Below, in pieces: positions 36,796 through 45,924 of a stretch of 55,572 nt of DNA. The stretch lies in the NCBI GenBank assembly GCA_011088215.1, contig JAALKD010000001.1:84912-140483 (forward strand). Direction: 5' to 3'. The position numbers and the translations under genes were made by a program. The notes under the pieces are model-generated. The model had not been told where the DNA came from and ran no database searches. It saw only the letters and a program-made list of their open reading frames with translations. This stretch comes from Sphingomonadales bacterium (GTDB lineage Bacteria; Pseudomonadota; Alphaproteobacteria; Sphingomonadales; Kordiimonadaceae). Numbering within the stretch: the stretch's first letter is position 1; every line of letters starts with the position of its first letter.

Positions 36796-39441
36796 ATGCA
36801 GACAGACTTGAGAAAATTTCAGCCAACTAAACATCTAGCCTACCAGGTAGAGCGGCCCGATGTGGTGGAGAAAGTCTTGGCGTCTCCTCATACTCCTCTG
36901 ACTATTATTCAAGCCCCTGCCGGATACGGCAAAAGCACAATTTTACTGCAAACGCACGCAAAGTTGGTCCACGACAAAGAAATTGTGGCCTGGATGAACT
37001 GCGGCACAATTGACCGCGAGCCAGAAATTCTATTCTCAAATTTGCAACAAGCCCTTGCTTCTGCTGCTGACACTTTTAGGACCTGTTCCCGAAGTCTCGG
37101 GGCAATAATTGAGGCCATAAACAAAAGCACATCACCAATAACTATAATTTTCGATGATTATGATGCGCTCGTATCGTCAAAAGCAGACGGCATTATTGAA
37201 CTTCTAGTATCCAACTTTCCCCGTAATTGCCAACTGCTGATTGGTACGCGCTCCACGGATGAAGCCAAAATTGCTAAACTGGTTTTGGAGGGAACCGCAA
37301 AAATTATTGATGCGGAGGCGCTTACTTTCAAACCGCCAGAAATTGCCTCCCTCCTCGCCCCTTACTGCACAACCGAAACAATTGAGCGATTAACGGATGT
37401 AGCGGAAGGGTGGCCTGTTGTGATCCAGCTAGCGCGGATCAAGGCCGAACACGAAACTAACGACAGTAAGTTATTAGCTTCTATCCTTCGGCCAAATTCT
37501 GAGGTTTTTGGTTTCCTCGCCAATGAAGTTCTCTCAAGTTTGACGGCCGAACAGCGGGACCTGCTCACCAAATGTTCGATCGTTGATGCTGTGAACCCAG
37601 ATATAGCTCGAGTATTAACCGACAATGACAAAGCACATTCAGTTCTATCAGAAATTGTCCGCCTCCAGCCGTTGGTCAATGTGGAACTGAACTCTCCTTT
37701 AACAATCCGGTTACACCCAGTGCTGAGAGAGTATCTTCTCATGTCGTTGGCAAATATGGGGGCGTCAATTACAGCACAACTTAACGTCTCGGTGGCACAA
37801 TATTATGCCAAAAACAAAGAGCCCTTTAAAGCAATAGAACACGCAACCGCGGCCGGCAATTCGTCCCTTTCGTGCGACATTCTTGAGGAGGTTGGCGGAC
37901 CGCTAGCAATAATGGACTATGGCCCTGCAGCAATTTGGTCATTACTTGATCATCTGCCGCGCCCGCGGATCGATAGAAGAGCCGCTTTATCGATGATCCG
38001 GTTACTTAAAACTGTTGTCAATGGAAACGACCTCCAATTGCAGGAGAGTGCATTCGTCATTGATCAAAAACTTGAAAACTCACCCAATATTTCCCCGTTT
38101 CCCAATGAAGAACTGTATCGATTATCCCAGTACATTGTCTTAATCATTTCGGACTGTTGGTCACCGGTCATTGACCGTCTAGACAACCTATCGGAAAGCC
38201 TCGAGATATACGTGCGTCGAAAAGCTGCAACCGACCCGAGGGTTCTGGCATTTTATCTTCCTTTTCGGTTTTTTCTTGAATACCGCTATGGCTCGTTGAA
38301 AAGAGCTGAAGAAATAGTACTGGAATACGAGAGAATATGTGACGGCAATGGTTATGCTTCGAACTTGCCATCAATTTCTCCTCATATGGGAATGATTGCT
38401 TTCGGCAAGGCTGACTTTCAGAGTGCATTACATTTTTTTTCAATGAACTTAACTCATCATTGGGATCGTTTTGTAGGACGTGAAGAGCTTCTGATTAAGC
38501 TAGGTAATAGCCAGGCTGCCAAAGTACTATATGAGCAAAACCATATCGAAGATTCGATCGCCAATATCAAAGCAATCGGCAGTGTATTGGAAGCATCATT
38601 CCGGGAACTGATTGAAGCGCAGGATGTTACATATGCTTATTGTCTGCTCAGACGTAACGACGTGGATTATGCCATTGCGCATCTGGACGAGGCTCTTCAA
38701 AAGAGGGAATTGTATGGTTTGAACAATATGATTCCGGCCATACAGTGTACCAAAGTCAGTATTTTGCTAATGTCTGGAAATGTAACTGAAGCTAATCAAA
38801 TATTTGATCAGCACGGTTTGTTTTCCAAGTGGCAGCAGGAAGAGCCCCATGGCCATTGGGACTGGAATTATGTAGAAGCGTTTGTTCGTGCGTACATTCC
38901 TCTGCTTATCGCCTGCGAACAATTTGAGGAAGCCCTATCCCTTTCTACGCTAGTACAGAAGAAGGCTGCCCTGCATGGACGTCAGCTCATTGTGGCTCTA
39001 GCAAACGTCTATGCTAGTCTCGCGCATATGCAAAACAACGACAGCAAAAATGCCAAGATATGTTTAGTCAATGCGCTATCGATCCACGCCATTGGCGGTG
39101 CCATTCGGCCTTATATCGATTCTGGCGGCGGTTTAATACCGTTGCTGCAAGAGATTAACAAAGACGATGTGGGTGAGGGCGTCCTCATGCATGTCGCAAG
39201 CGTTCTGAACACTTGGCAAAATCACATTGAAAATTCGGCTTTTCAAAACTTTCTTACTGCCCGTGAAAGTGATGTTCTCGTGGAGCTGACCAAAGGCTTT
39301 CCAACAAAAATTATTGCGAGGAACCTCAAAGTCGCACCCGAAACTGTGAAATATCATCTTAAGAATATTTTCAAAAAACTCGATGTTGATAGTCGAAGTG
39401 ATGCCATCTCAGAAGCTTATCGCCGCACATTCATAGTCTAG
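36796..39441 (+). CDS. MalT-like large ATP-binding LuxR regulator
   Basis: An 881-residue protein. The N-terminal STAND-type ATPase domain has Walker A APAGYGKST (around residue 42) and a Walker B-like ITIIFDDYDAL. A long TPR-like helical middle (~330-800) follows. The C-terminal LuxR helix-turn-helix is LTARESDVLVELTKGFPTKI continuing with LKVAPETVKYHLKNIFKKLD. Proteins of this layout (MalT, AlkS, LAL family) bind an inducer and ATP, oligomerise and activate catabolic promoters. It is divergent from the receptor-hydrolase operon and is the likely activator of it. Its stop is followed at once by boundary D. Confidence 0.93.
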   Translation: MQTDLRKFQPTKHLAYQVERPDVVEKVLASPHTPLTIIQAPAGYGKSTILLQTHAKLVHDKEIVAWMNCGTIDREPEILFSNLQQALASAADTFRTCSRSLGAIIEAINKSTSPITIIFDDYDALVSSKADGIIELLVSNFPRNCQLLIGTRSTDEAKIAKLVLEGTAKIIDAEALTFKPPEIASLLAPYCTTETIERLTDVAEGWPVVIQLARIKAEHETNDSKLLASILRPNSEVFGFLANEVLSSLTAEQRDLLTKCSIVDAVNPDIARVLTDNDKAHSVLSEIVRLQPLVNVELNSPLTIRLHPVLREYLLMSLANMGASITAQLNVSVAQYYAKNKEPFKAIEHATAAGNSSLSCDILEEVGGPLAIMDYGPAAIWSLLDHLPRPRIDRRAALSMIRLLKTVVNGNDLQLQESAFVIDQKLENSPNISPFPNEELYRLSQYIVLIISDCWSPVIDRLDNLSESLEIYVRRKAATDPRVLAFYLPFRFFLEYRYGSLKRAEEIVLEYERICDGNGYASNLPSISPHMGMIAFGKADFQSALHFFSMNLTHHWDRFVGREELLIKLGNSQAAKVLYEQNHIEDSIANIKAIGSVLEASFRELIEAQDVTYAYCLLRRNDVDYAIAHLDEALQKRELYGLNNMIPAIQCTKVSILLMSGNVTEANQIFDQHGLFSKWQQEEPHGHWDWNYVEAFVRAYIPLLIACEQFEEALSLSTLVQKKAALHGRQLIVALANVYASLAHMQNNDSKNAKICLVNALSIHAIGGAIRPYIDSGGGLIPLLQEINKDDVGEGVLMHVASVLNTWQNHIENSAFQNFLTARESDVLVELTKGFPTKIIARNLKVAPETVKYHLKNIFKKLDVDSRSDAISEAYRRTFIV

Positions 39442-39463
39442 TTACAATTCGTTTTGCCCTACG

Positions 39464-39528
39464 AACTGACGCTCTTGGTCCGAACACTAGGTTTCAACAC
39501 AACTACGACCGTCAAGTTATGAGTCTAA
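39464..39528 (-). repeat. Decayed tRNA-Met(CAT) 3' fragment D (att-like)
   Basis: Read on the minus strand: anticodon loop CTCATAA, the GGTCGTAG junction and a T-arm expanded by an inserted CAACA-type segment (TTTCAACACAACTACGACC on the plus strand). Left of it, GGTCCGAACA and CCTACGA match the decayed copies at A (11229) and F (55438). It starts 23 nt after the regulator stop. The acceptor strand is no longer recognisable. Confidence 0.62.
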
Positions 39529-39580
39529 TAGATATATGTATAACTATATGATAATATTGTTCTATTTAGATAAATTAAAA

Positions 39581-39605
39581 TTTTGTGTGCGATTTTTGTG
39601 TGAGT
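39581..39605. repeat. Doubled TTTTGTGTG motif at boundary D
   Basis: TTTTGTGTGC, GAT, TTTTGTGTGAGT; starts exactly 60 nt after the GAG landmark at 39521, as at boundaries A and C. The RTX stop codon follows 25 nt later. Confidence 0.6.
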
Positions 39606-39629
39606 TTCACGGCACGAAAAACTCCCTTC

Positions 39630-42600
39630 CTAGAAGCTCACATTGCTTGCGGTCAGGTCCGTGATACTGATGCCAACAACGAACACGCTATCGCTGTCAC
39701 CGAGGTCAATGTGAACACCTGCTTGTCCGTTTTGGCTCACCGCGGTTGCGGCTGCGATTACATCCGCAAGACTCATAAAATCAGCGCTAGCAAACTGGAG
39801 GTCCAGAATGTCTTCATCTGCATCGAAGTCAGTGACTGTGTCATTGCCGCTGGTACGACCAAACACAAATGTGTCAGCTCCAACTCCGCCTGACAGATCA
39901 TCATTGCCAGCGCCAGCCCATATCTCATCCACACCAGCGCCACCAACAACAGTGTCATCACCGCCGCCGCCAAACAGTGTGTCGTCACCGTCACCGCCGT
40001 CCAGATTGTCACTGCCACCACCGCTGAAGACCTGATCGTTATCCGAGCCTGAACTAATGGTATCATCGCCGGTGCCGCCGTATATGGTGTCATCACCCGA
40101 ACCACCGCCGAGAAGGTCACCGCCGGTGCCGCCACCAAGCATATCCTGATTGTCGTCACCAAACACAGTGTCGCTGCCGGTTCCGGCCCAAATGGTATTG
40201 GTACCACCGCCCCCGTTCACAACCGTATTGGTGGCGCTATTGTAGGAACCGCCAACAATCAAATCATTGCCGGAACCACCAAATAGCGTGTCACTACCGG
40301 AATTACCTGCATTGGTTTGGCTAACGCTGGTGCTGAAGGTACCGCCAACGATAATATCATCACCCGCCCCGCCACCGATCACATCGTTGCCGGCATTGCC
40401 CTGGACCGTGTCATTGCCTGCATCTCCTGGACCAGCAAACGCGATGTCATTCCCATTGCCGCCTGCAACAAAGTCATCGCCGGCGGCGCCAATTAAAGTA
40501 TCTCCACCATTACCGCCGGAAAGCGTGTCGTCACCGCCGCTACCACCAAGGCTGTCATTGAGGCCGGTACCATTTGTGGTGCCGCCACTCGGATTGGCGT
40601 TGTCAACGGGTGTCACCACCGGCGCGACAGGCGCTTCAGCCACATCGGTTACATCGACTGCAAAGGTCGACGTCGAGACTGCAAAAACTGAACCGTCATT
40701 CACACTGAAGATGAAAGTAAGCAAGCCATTACCGTTTGCATTGGCGGCGGGCGTGTAAACCAAATTGCCAGCCATTATATCAGCCTCGGTAATCACATCA
40801 CCCGCTGACACATCTGTACCCAACAACCGGAGTGTGCCGCTGCCCACGGTCAGTGTATCAATGCGCACTGATTGCAGACTGTTGCCACTGTCCACGTCAA
40901 CAAAGTTAAAGTCTGCCGCCGTCAGCACCCGGCTTGTGTCCTCATTCATCGTAACCGTGTTGTCAGATGCGGTCGGCGCGTCATTAACGGCGGTTATGTC
41001 AAGATTAACTGTACCCGCAGCCACATTGCCGGAACCCTCGCCGTCATTGATGGTCACACTAACAGTTGTAGCGTCATTGCCGTTTGCGTCGGTTGCGCCG
41101 ATATATTGAATGTTGGAGGCTGTATCCAGGTAAATGTTGATATTGGCAACCGTACCCGTCAGCGTCAGGCTTCCTGTGCCCGAGCCATCAACCGTGACGC
41201 TGCCGCCGGAGGTGGCCGCCATAGTGCCAGCACCCGCTACCAGGTTAACGGTTACAACACCTGCGCTGTCAACGTCTGTAAAAGTCACTGCCGACAGGTC
41301 CAGGTCGCTTGCCGTATCTTCGGTCACAGTCACGTCAGAGGCAAGATCGGAAACAGTAGGGTCATCATTCACCCCGGTGACCGCAATAACAACCTCAACG
41401 GTGTCGCCCACTGGCCCTCGAAGAAAGTTGATTTCACCGTTAAATTCACCGGGAAAAACATCCAGAACACCATCGTTATCGATATCAGTAAGGGCAGGTG
41501 TGCTGTAGTCGCCGACATCAATGGTGTTAAACGGATTATCGGCGCCGGTGATCTCGGTAAAGCTGGCCATGCCAGCGTTGCCATCATTACGATAGTAAAT
41601 AAATGTACCAAAATTTTCACCGAGGATCGCGTCAAAATCGCCGTCGCCGTCAATGTCAGCGAAATCGATAGCGGCGAAACTGCCTACATCAACACCGTCG
41701 AACGGGTTGGTCACGCCAGTCACTTCGGTGAAACTGGCCACATTGGCATTGCCGTCATTGCGGAAAAAATTGATATTGCCGTCAAATTCGGCAACAAAAG
41801 CATCGAAGTCGCCATCATTGTCGATATCGATAAATGTCGGCGCGCTGAGAGAACCCACGTCAACACCGTCGAATGGGTTGCTGGCGCCAGTCACTTCGGT
41901 GAAGTTTGCCGCGGTTGCATCACCGTCATTGCGGAAAAAGTTGATGTCGCCGTCACCGTCACCAACGAAAACATCCAGATCACCATCGCCGTCGATGTCA
42001 ACAAAACGGGGCTTGCTATCATTGCCGATATCAACTCCATCAAACGGATTGTCGCTATTGGTGATCTCAGTGAAATTGGGTGTGGTCGCGGTCCCGTCGT
42101 TGCGGTAGAAATTGATGTTGCCGTTGCTTTCACCAAAAAAAGCATCCAGATCACCGTCATTATCGATATCGACAAAATCACCGGAAACTTCAAAGCCGAC
42201 CCTGCGGAATTCGCCGATGTCCAATGGATTGCCAGAGCCGGCGACAAGGGTATAGGACGTAGTCGGATCAAGTGTGGCCGCGTCAGCGTCAGTGACGCCG
42301 ATGGTCAGCGTGCGGCTGGCAGCCGGGTCACCCGCTGTGGCGGTGAATGTAAGCGCCTGCAGGAGCGCGTCTACAGCGGTTGCCGTAGCGCTGGCATTGA
42401 GGGTGACGGTTGCCGTTGCACCCGCACCGCCTGTCAACGTGCCGATCTGGGTGCCTTCATAGCTCACAGCGCCCGTGCCCCCGACAAAACCGATTTCGCC
42501 CGCGCCCGATCCGGTATTCTGCACCGAGACCACATCGCCGGTGACCAGCCCTGAAACCGTGACAGTGCCGCCGTCAAAATTGCCTTCGATGTCTGCAAAT

Positions 42601-44453
42601 GTAACAGCGCTGTCGATCAGTATTGTGACATCTTCTGTGGCGGCGAGGTTGGCAGCAAGGCCTGACAGGGTCGGTGCGTCATTGTCAGCGGTAATATCAA
42701 TATTAACGGTGTCCAGCGAAACGCTGCCCGAGCCATCACCGTCATCGGCAGTGATTGTTAAGGTGGTTGAATCGTTGCCGTTCGAGTTAGCAACACCGAC
42801 ATATTGCACGTTTGATGCAGTATCGAGAAATGTATTGATATTGGTAAAGGTGCCAGTCAGCGTTAGCGTGCCCGTACCCGAACCGGTAACGGTGACACTT
42901 CCGCCGTCTTCCGCCCGCAACACGCCAGCCGCAGCGGTCAGAGTAACAGTTACAGACCCAGCGCTGTCTACATCGGCAAACGCACTTGCCGACAGGTCTA
43001 CATCGCTGTCTGTATCTTCGGTGACAGAAATGTCGGTAACCAGACCGCTGATCGTCGGATCGTCATTCACCGCGGAGATGTCGACATTAACGCTAGCAGC
43101 AGTGCCATCAGTGCTACCATCATTAGGCGTGATGGTCAGTGTGGCCACATCGTCACCGCTGGAATTGGATGCACCGGTATATTGAATATTCGATGCTGTA
43201 TCGAGATAACTGTTTATATCAGCCGCTGTGCCCGCCAATGTGATTGTTGTGTTGTTCACCAGCGTTTCGGTGACGCCAGCACCAACTGTTGCGCCGTCTG
43301 CGGGCATACTGAAAGTGCCAAAGTCAATTGAAAATGTAACCGTCAGAGGGTCTGCGTTAGCGTCCGCAAACGTCAAAGCCGACAAGTCCACTTCACTCGC
43401 CGTGTCTTCGATTACGGTGATATCAGTCGGCGCACCAGATAAGGTCGGCGCGAAGTTGGCCAAACTGACAACAATCGTATCCAGTCCTGGATGGAAGTTA
43501 CCTCCCTCCCCATCCGTGGTCGCGGTAATTGTAAATGATGTAACATTTGTCCAATCGGAAAAAGTGACTGTGTCACCATTGTCATCAAAGAAACTTCCTG
43601 TGCTGGCAAGAAGGGTTTCCGTTGTGCCACTGCCGCTGGTGTCGTCGAAGATAACGGATACCAAGCCGGCCAAACTGCTATCTTCTTCGAAATACTGCAG
43701 GCTTTCAATCCGAACTGCCGTATCGAAGGTGACAGTAATCGTATAGCTCGGGTTTTCTATACTGGCTGCAAGGGTTTCGCCAGATGTACCCGAAACACCG
43801 CCGCTATCGGAATTGAGCCAGCTGCTACTGGACAAGGTGATCGTCATCAAAACATCAGTGCCGTCGATGTTGACAGTTTGAGTGTAGACATTCGCGGCAA
43901 CAGTGCCGCCTGTCATGCTAAATGTGCCAGACAAGACATGTGGGTATATTTCAACGGCTGCTCGGCGAAATGGCATCGGCGTACCGATATCCCAGCTGCC
44001 GCCTAGCACGGACGAGCCAACTGGCCCGCCTGCTGCGAATATTCCTGCACCCGAATGGGCAGCCAGTGCGTTGGTGAAGGCTTTTCCCGACGCACCCGAT
44101 GCGACGGAGCAAGCCCACAGTGCAAGCTCAGGTGCCTGCGCCAAGGCAAACCGGATGGTGCTCATGGCAAAGGCGTGCGCCTGTATATATGCAGTATCGA
44201 CGGTAACTCCAGCCAGCGACAGCGCACCCGGTTCGCCGTGCGCAAGGATATGCAGCGATTGAGTGCCAAACCTAGAACTCAGCGCTTGTGCTATCTGTCC
44301 AAGCGGTTCTTTGCCGGCTTCCAGAAAAACCACTTCCATAGGGCGGACCAGACCGGCGATTAACAGATCGCTGTCTTCAACGCCAACATCGATAATCAGT
44401 AATTCCTTATCCGTACCCGCTGACTTTTCAAATCTATGTGTAAGTTCAGTCAT
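39630..44453 (-). CDS. Giant RTX protein with DUF4347, cadherin-like and FG-GAP repeats
   Basis: 1607 residues from the ATG at 44453 (MTELTHRFEKSAGTDKELLI), with GGGAG 7 nt upstream; the frame is open 26 codons further. The first ~175 residues are a DUF4347 domain (ELLIIDVGVEDSDLLIAGLV; SLHILAHGEPGALSLAG; LALWACSVASG). Then come several cadherin/VCBS-like units (TDISVTEDTDSDVDLSASAF), and an FG-GAP/VCBS propeller-like set of about five repeats around residues 770-1010 (FVDIDGDGDLDVFVGDGDGD). More cadherin-like units follow, then RTX nonapeptides (~1340-1540) and a C-terminal secretion-like tail. DUF4347-RTX proteins are typically surface adhesins or biofilm proteins exported by type I secretion. 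The last ~320 residues nearly repeat those of the 22.4-kb protein. Confidence 0.92.
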   Translation of the reverse strand: MTELTHRFEKSAGTDKELLIIDVGVEDSDLLIAGLVRPMEVVFLEAGKEPLGQIAQALSSRFGTQSLHILAHGEPGALSLAGVTVDTAYIQAHAFAMSTIRFALAQAPELALWACSVASGASGKAFTNALAAHSGAGIFAAGGPVGSSVLGGSWDIGTPMPFRRAAVEIYPHVLSGTFSMTGGTVAANVYTQTVNIDGTDVLMTITLSSSSWLNSDSGGVSGTSGETLAASIENPSYTITVTFDTAVRIESLQYFEEDSSLAGLVSVIFDDTSGSGTTETLLASTGSFFDDNGDTVTFSDWTNVTSFTITATTDGEGGNFHPGLDTIVVSLANFAPTLSGAPTDITVIEDTASEVDLSALTFADANADPLTVTFSIDFGTFSMPADGATVGAGVTETLVNNTTITLAGTAADINSYLDTASNIQYTGASNSSGDDVATLTITPNDGSTDGTAASVNVDISAVNDDPTISGLVTDISVTEDTDSDVDLSASAFADVDSAGSVTVTLTAAAGVLRAEDGGSVTVTGSGTGTLTLTGTFTNINTFLDTASNVQYVGVANSNGNDSTTLTITADDGDGSGSVSLDTVNIDITADNDAPTLSGLAANLAATEDVTILIDSAVTFADIEGNFDGGTVTVSGLVTGDVVSVQNTGSGAGEIGFVGGTGAVSYEGTQIGTLTGGAGATATVTLNASATATAVDALLQALTFTATAGDPAASRTLTIGVTDADAATLDPTTSYTLVAGSGNPLDIGEFRRVGFEVSGDFVDIDNDGDLDAFFGESNGNINFYRNDGTATTPNFTEITNSDNPFDGVDIGNDSKPRFVDIDGDGDLDVFVGDGDGDINFFRNDGDATAANFTEVTGASNPFDGVDVGSLSAPTFIDIDNDGDFDAFVAEFDGNINFFRNDGNANVASFTEVTGVTNPFDGVDVGSFAAIDFADIDGDGDFDAILGENFGTFIYYRNDGNAGMASFTEITGADNPFNTIDVGDYSTPALTDIDNDGVLDVFPGEFNGEINFLRGPVGDTVEVVIAVTGVNDDPTVSDLASDVTVTEDTASDLDLSAVTFTDVDSAGVVTVNLVAGAGTMAATSGGSVTVDGSGTGSLTLTGTVANINIYLDTASNIQYIGATDANGNDATTVSVTINDGEGSGNVAAGTVNLDITAVNDAPTASDNTVTMNEDTSRVLTAADFNFVDVDSGNSLQSVRIDTLTVGSGTLRLLGTDVSAGDVITEADIMAGNLVYTPAANANGNGLLTFIFSVNDGSVFAVSTSTFAVDVTDVAEAPVAPVVTPVDNANPSGGTTNGTGLNDSLGGSGGDDTLSGGNGGDTLIGAAGDDFVAGGNGNDIAFAGPGDAGNDTVQGNAGNDVIGGGAGDDIIVGGTFSTSVSQTNAGNSGSDTLFGGSGNDLIVGGSYNSATNTVVNGGGGTNTIWAGTGSDTVFGDDNQDMLGGGTGGDLLGGGSGDDTIYGGTGDDTISSGSDNDQVFSGGGSDNLDGGDGDDTLFGGGGDDTVVGGAGVDEIWAGAGNDDLSGGVGADTFVFGRTSGNDTVTDFDADEDILDLQFASADFMSLADVIAAATAVSQNGQAGVHIDLGDSDSVFVVGISITDLTASNVSF

Positions 44454-44646
44454 AACGTGTCTCCCGTTGGAATTGGTTTGTGTTAGGCAGAGTTTTCCTG
44501 TGTTCAGCGAGCACGCCAAACCGCCTGTCATCAGGTTTTTAGTTAGAGGACCGCCATTTGCACGGGCCTTCTTCGGTACATCTAGGCGTTTACCATTCGC
44601 CGCATTTCTTTCGGCCCCCCAGTCGAAGGTTTACAAAAGGCCTGTA

Positions 44647-45702
44647 TTATTTCCGGGACCAGTCACCCAACGAAAAAGTGTTTATCGACCTTGAAAGATC
44701 TGCAGGAGTATACAGGTCATTCCCCCACCAAGCTGGCTGGTCGCCGCCATCGGTATTTGCGGTGAAAAACAGGCCGGGCTCTCGCAAGTCTGCAACATAG
44801 TTTACGGCTTTAATTTCTTCCGCCAGCCGAGATAGACTGTTTGTTATTTCAAAATGGCTTTCGGCTTCGATCGGGTGCGGCGCGTTAGATGCTGCCCGAG
44901 CCATGTCAGGACGACGATTCAGGCTGATTGCATACCGCCTGCCGGTTTCAGGATTTGTAGCGTCATTGAAACAAGTTGCCACCATTTCCGAGCAGACCAG
45001 CTCTTTTCTGTTTCTCAGGTAACCACCAGCCACGTGGCTGAGTTCGACCAACAGGCTACGTAAGTCGTCGCCGCATAGCGTAAAAAACAGCTCGATGGCG
45101 GCACGCTGGCTTTTGCCAAAATACTGGATCAGTTTTTCTGTGATTTCCTCAAGGACAAAACCCCGGCTTTTGCGCCAGGCGCACATCACCGCAAGAACAA
45201 AGGTATTAGAAAACCCGTAATTGATATGCTCTCCGGTCAAGAGATCATTAGCAATTTGGGCCACTGGTCGAAACGGTAATTCCTTGCCGTCCAACTGTTC
45301 GGCACGGTCGCAGTAGCGTACCGCCGCCACCGGATTTGGGTGCACCGACAAATATTTTTCCAACTCGGTTACCGCCATGCCGCCGGGGCCAACTTCTATT
45401 ACAACCGAAGCATCGCTACCCCCCTGTTCGGGACATGCCACAATAGCAACATGAGAAAATCGGTCACCGTCAAATACGGCGATGGATATCTGGATCATCT
45501 TGGCCGCCACCACCATGATTTCCTCTGGCGACTTGCCATCGCGCCATGCTTGCAATGCATTGAGCGCAGAGCCGAGAAAATCGGCAAACTCTTCGATCGG
45601 ATTATCATACTGTTTAATGGCCAGGAGCAGTATGTCACCAGACTTTAAATCGGAACGATTGAAGCTATTAGCTGATTTGGTCAATTGCTGCATCTCAAAC
45701 AT
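44647..45702 (-). CDS. Permuted papain-like (YiiX/NlpC-P60 type) protein
   Basis: About 351 residues from the ATG at 45702 (MFEMQQLTKSANSFNRSDLK), preceded by AGAGGA; the frame is open 41 codons further. The pattern SGDILLLAI, RFSHVAIVA (candidate catalytic His), VVIEVGPGGM and, ~150 residues later, LVCSEMVATCF (candidate catalytic Cys) is the circularly permuted His-then-Cys order of YiiX-like papain-fold proteins. Such proteins act as amidases, acyltransferases or lipid hydrolases; no signal peptide is seen. It is on the same strand upstream of the giant RTX gene (193 nt), so it might modify or process the RTX protein. That partnership is inference. Confidence 0.7.
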   Translation of the reverse strand: MFEMQQLTKSANSFNRSDLKSGDILLLAIKQYDNPIEEFADFLGSALNALQAWRDGKSPEEIMVVAAKMIQISIAVFDGDRFSHVAIVACPEQGGSDASVVIEVGPGGMAVTELEKYLSVHPNPVAAVRYCDRAEQLDGKELPFRPVAQIANDLLTGEHINYGFSNTFVLAVMCAWRKSRGFVLEEITEKLIQYFGKSQRAAIELFFTLCGDDLRSLLVELSHVAGGYLRNRKELVCSEMVATCFNDATNPETGRRYAISLNRRPDMARAASNAPHPIEAESHFEITNSLSRLAEEIKAVNYVADLREPGLFFTANTDGGDQPAWWGNDLYTPADLSRSINTFSLGDWSRK

Positions 45703-45924
45703 GACTGTCCTCTGCGATATTAAACCAAACGACTTGTTCGGTTTATCTGTCCGGAAGAAATCATGAGACAATAGAGGGAGAAAATCCTGCCAAAGACCCG
45801 GGTTTTCCTGCCTTGGCAGAAACATCCACTATGATTGGCAGAAATGACCCCTATGCTTTAAATACTGGGGAATCGCAAAAAAAACAAACAAAAATAGTGA
45901 CTTATTTCAACTCTTTGGAGATAA

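Noticed and set aside
40872..42554. 560-codon plus-strand frame opposite the giant RTX gene
   Set aside because: Antisense shadow of cadherin/FG-GAP repeats; composition and repeat period follow the minus-strand gene.
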